Positions 5,158 through 5,389 of a DNA stretch of 5,389 nt are shown here, one piece after another (position 1 is the stretch's first letter; every line of letters starts with the position of its first letter). Under the pieces are notes generated by a model. It was not told where the DNA came from. It worked only from the letters and a program-made list of their open reading frames with translations, and ran no database searches. This DNA is from CAG-791 sp002390025 (lineage in GTDB: Bacteria; Bacillota; Clostridia; Lachnospirales; Lachnospiraceae): NCBI GenBank assembly GCA_946543465.1, contig CAMNLR010000030.1:1-5389 (forward strand). Reading direction: 5' to 3'. Made by a program: the position numbers and the translations under genes.

Positions 5158-5363
5158 AAAAAAAGCAGGTGATGGGGTGAGCACGGTCCAGTGGACCGTT
5201 GTTTGCGAACCGACCGAGCCGGCAGGCGAGACCGAACCCACGGGGGCGAGGTCTCGCCTGCCCTTGCACAGAAAAATCCCCCAGGCATAGCCTGAGGGAC
5301 AATGGCATCAACCAGTTATAGGCACATGAAGCATTCTTACTTCATGTGCCTATAATAATGCCT
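5106..5363 (-). ncRNA. Structured non-coding RNA, possibly raiA-type
   Basis: About 250 nt of minus-strand sequence folds into a run of strong hairpins. From the 5' end: a 15-bp perfect stem with a 10-nt loop (5316-5330 with 5341-5355), set inside an outer GGCAT/ATGCC pair (5358-5362 with 5304-5308); a 10-bp stem with a 3-nt loop (5277-5299); a 13-bp perfect GC-rich stem with a 16-nt loop (5221-5233 with 5250-5262); an 8-bp stem around 5183-5199; then the terminator. In the 10-bp stem one pair is G-U on the minus strand but A-C on the plus strand, which points to the minus strand as the RNA. A -10 box lies at the right distance upstream. No convincing protein is encoded. Size, terminator and gut-Firmicute setting recall raiA RNA, but I could not compare it with the family model; another family or a new one is possible. 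Confidence 0.7.
5316..5355. repeat. Perfect 15-bp inverted repeat
   Basis: TTATAGGCACATGAA and TTCATGTGCCTATAA flank a 10-base spacer without a mismatch. I take it as the first hairpin of the structured RNA, because the pairing GGCAT/ATGCC extends it on both sides just inside the predicted transcript start. Neither strand has a T-run after it, so it is not a terminator. Confidence 0.8.
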
Positions 5364-5370
5364 AAAATGT

Positions 5371-5376
5371 AGTATA
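5371..5376 (-). promoter_or_regulatory. -10 box of the structured RNA
   Basis: TATACT on the minus strand matches TATAAT at 5 of 6 positions and would start transcription at about 5363, next to the first base of the outer GGCAT stem. The matching -35 box would lie beyond the right edge of the window, so it cannot be checked here. Confidence 0.5.
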
Positions 5377-5389
5377 GAATAGTATTTAT

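Noticed and set aside
5105..5311. 68-codon minus-strand frame with FANNGPLDRAHPI
   Set aside because: It coincides with the hairpins and the terminator of the structured RNA, even reading through the T-run. Such frames are usual by-products of conserved structured RNAs.

Overview
The window looks like a chromosomal segment from a low-to-mid GC Firmicute, most likely a gut Clostridium-like bacterium of the Lachnospiraceae type. This rests on strong GGAGG-type ribosome binding sites, sigma-A style promoters, a (4Fe-4S)2 aldo/keto reductase typical of anaerobes, a cyclophilin-like lipoprotein, and an XRE regulator fused to a zinc ribbon. The organism is an inference; no rRNA or other marker is present.

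Left part (1-1403, minus strand). The first 69 bases hold the start of a gene for a zinc-ribbon protein that runs off the left edge. Next comes an XRE/Cro-type regulator with a zinc ribbon and an unrecognised C-terminal domain (298-1062). Two homologous intergenic modules of about 135 bp flank the XRE gene in direct orientation (136-270 and 1242-1378). Read on the minus strand, each holds a rho-independent terminator for the gene before it, two CTGAGTGAAT direct repeats 11 bp apart, and a promoter TTGACT-N17-TATGCT for the gene after it.

Middle part (1404-4186, minus strand). Three genes form a likely operon: a lipoprotein with a cyclophilin-like domain (3414-3956), a short-chain dehydrogenase (2609-3379) and an aldo/keto reductase with a two-cluster ferredoxin tail (1404-2537). 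It ends in the terminator of the right-hand module. Just upstream, and overlapping the lipoprotein start as ATGA, is an open frame without a start codon that resembles the C-terminal coiled coil of a MerR regulator. I read it as a gene remnant.

Right part (4187-5389). A divergent lysR gene faces the operon. The intergenic region has a classic LysR layout: ATTC-N7-GAAT overlaps the lysR -10 box and lies about 66 bp upstream of the predicted operon start. The simplest model is a LysR protein that represses itself and activates the lipoprotein/SDR/AKR operon in response to an unknown small molecule.

Downstream of lysR, on the minus strand, is the strongest non-coding signal: about 250 nt containing a 15-bp perfect hairpin, a 13-bp perfect GC-rich hairpin, two further hairpins and a strong terminator, with a good -10 box just upstream. 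This looks like an independently transcribed structured RNA. It may belong to the raiA RNA family, but that name comes from memory and is tentative. A third, shorter copy of the promoter part of the module lies between this RNA and lysR, pointing into lysR antisense. All calls come from reading the sequence; no database search was run.
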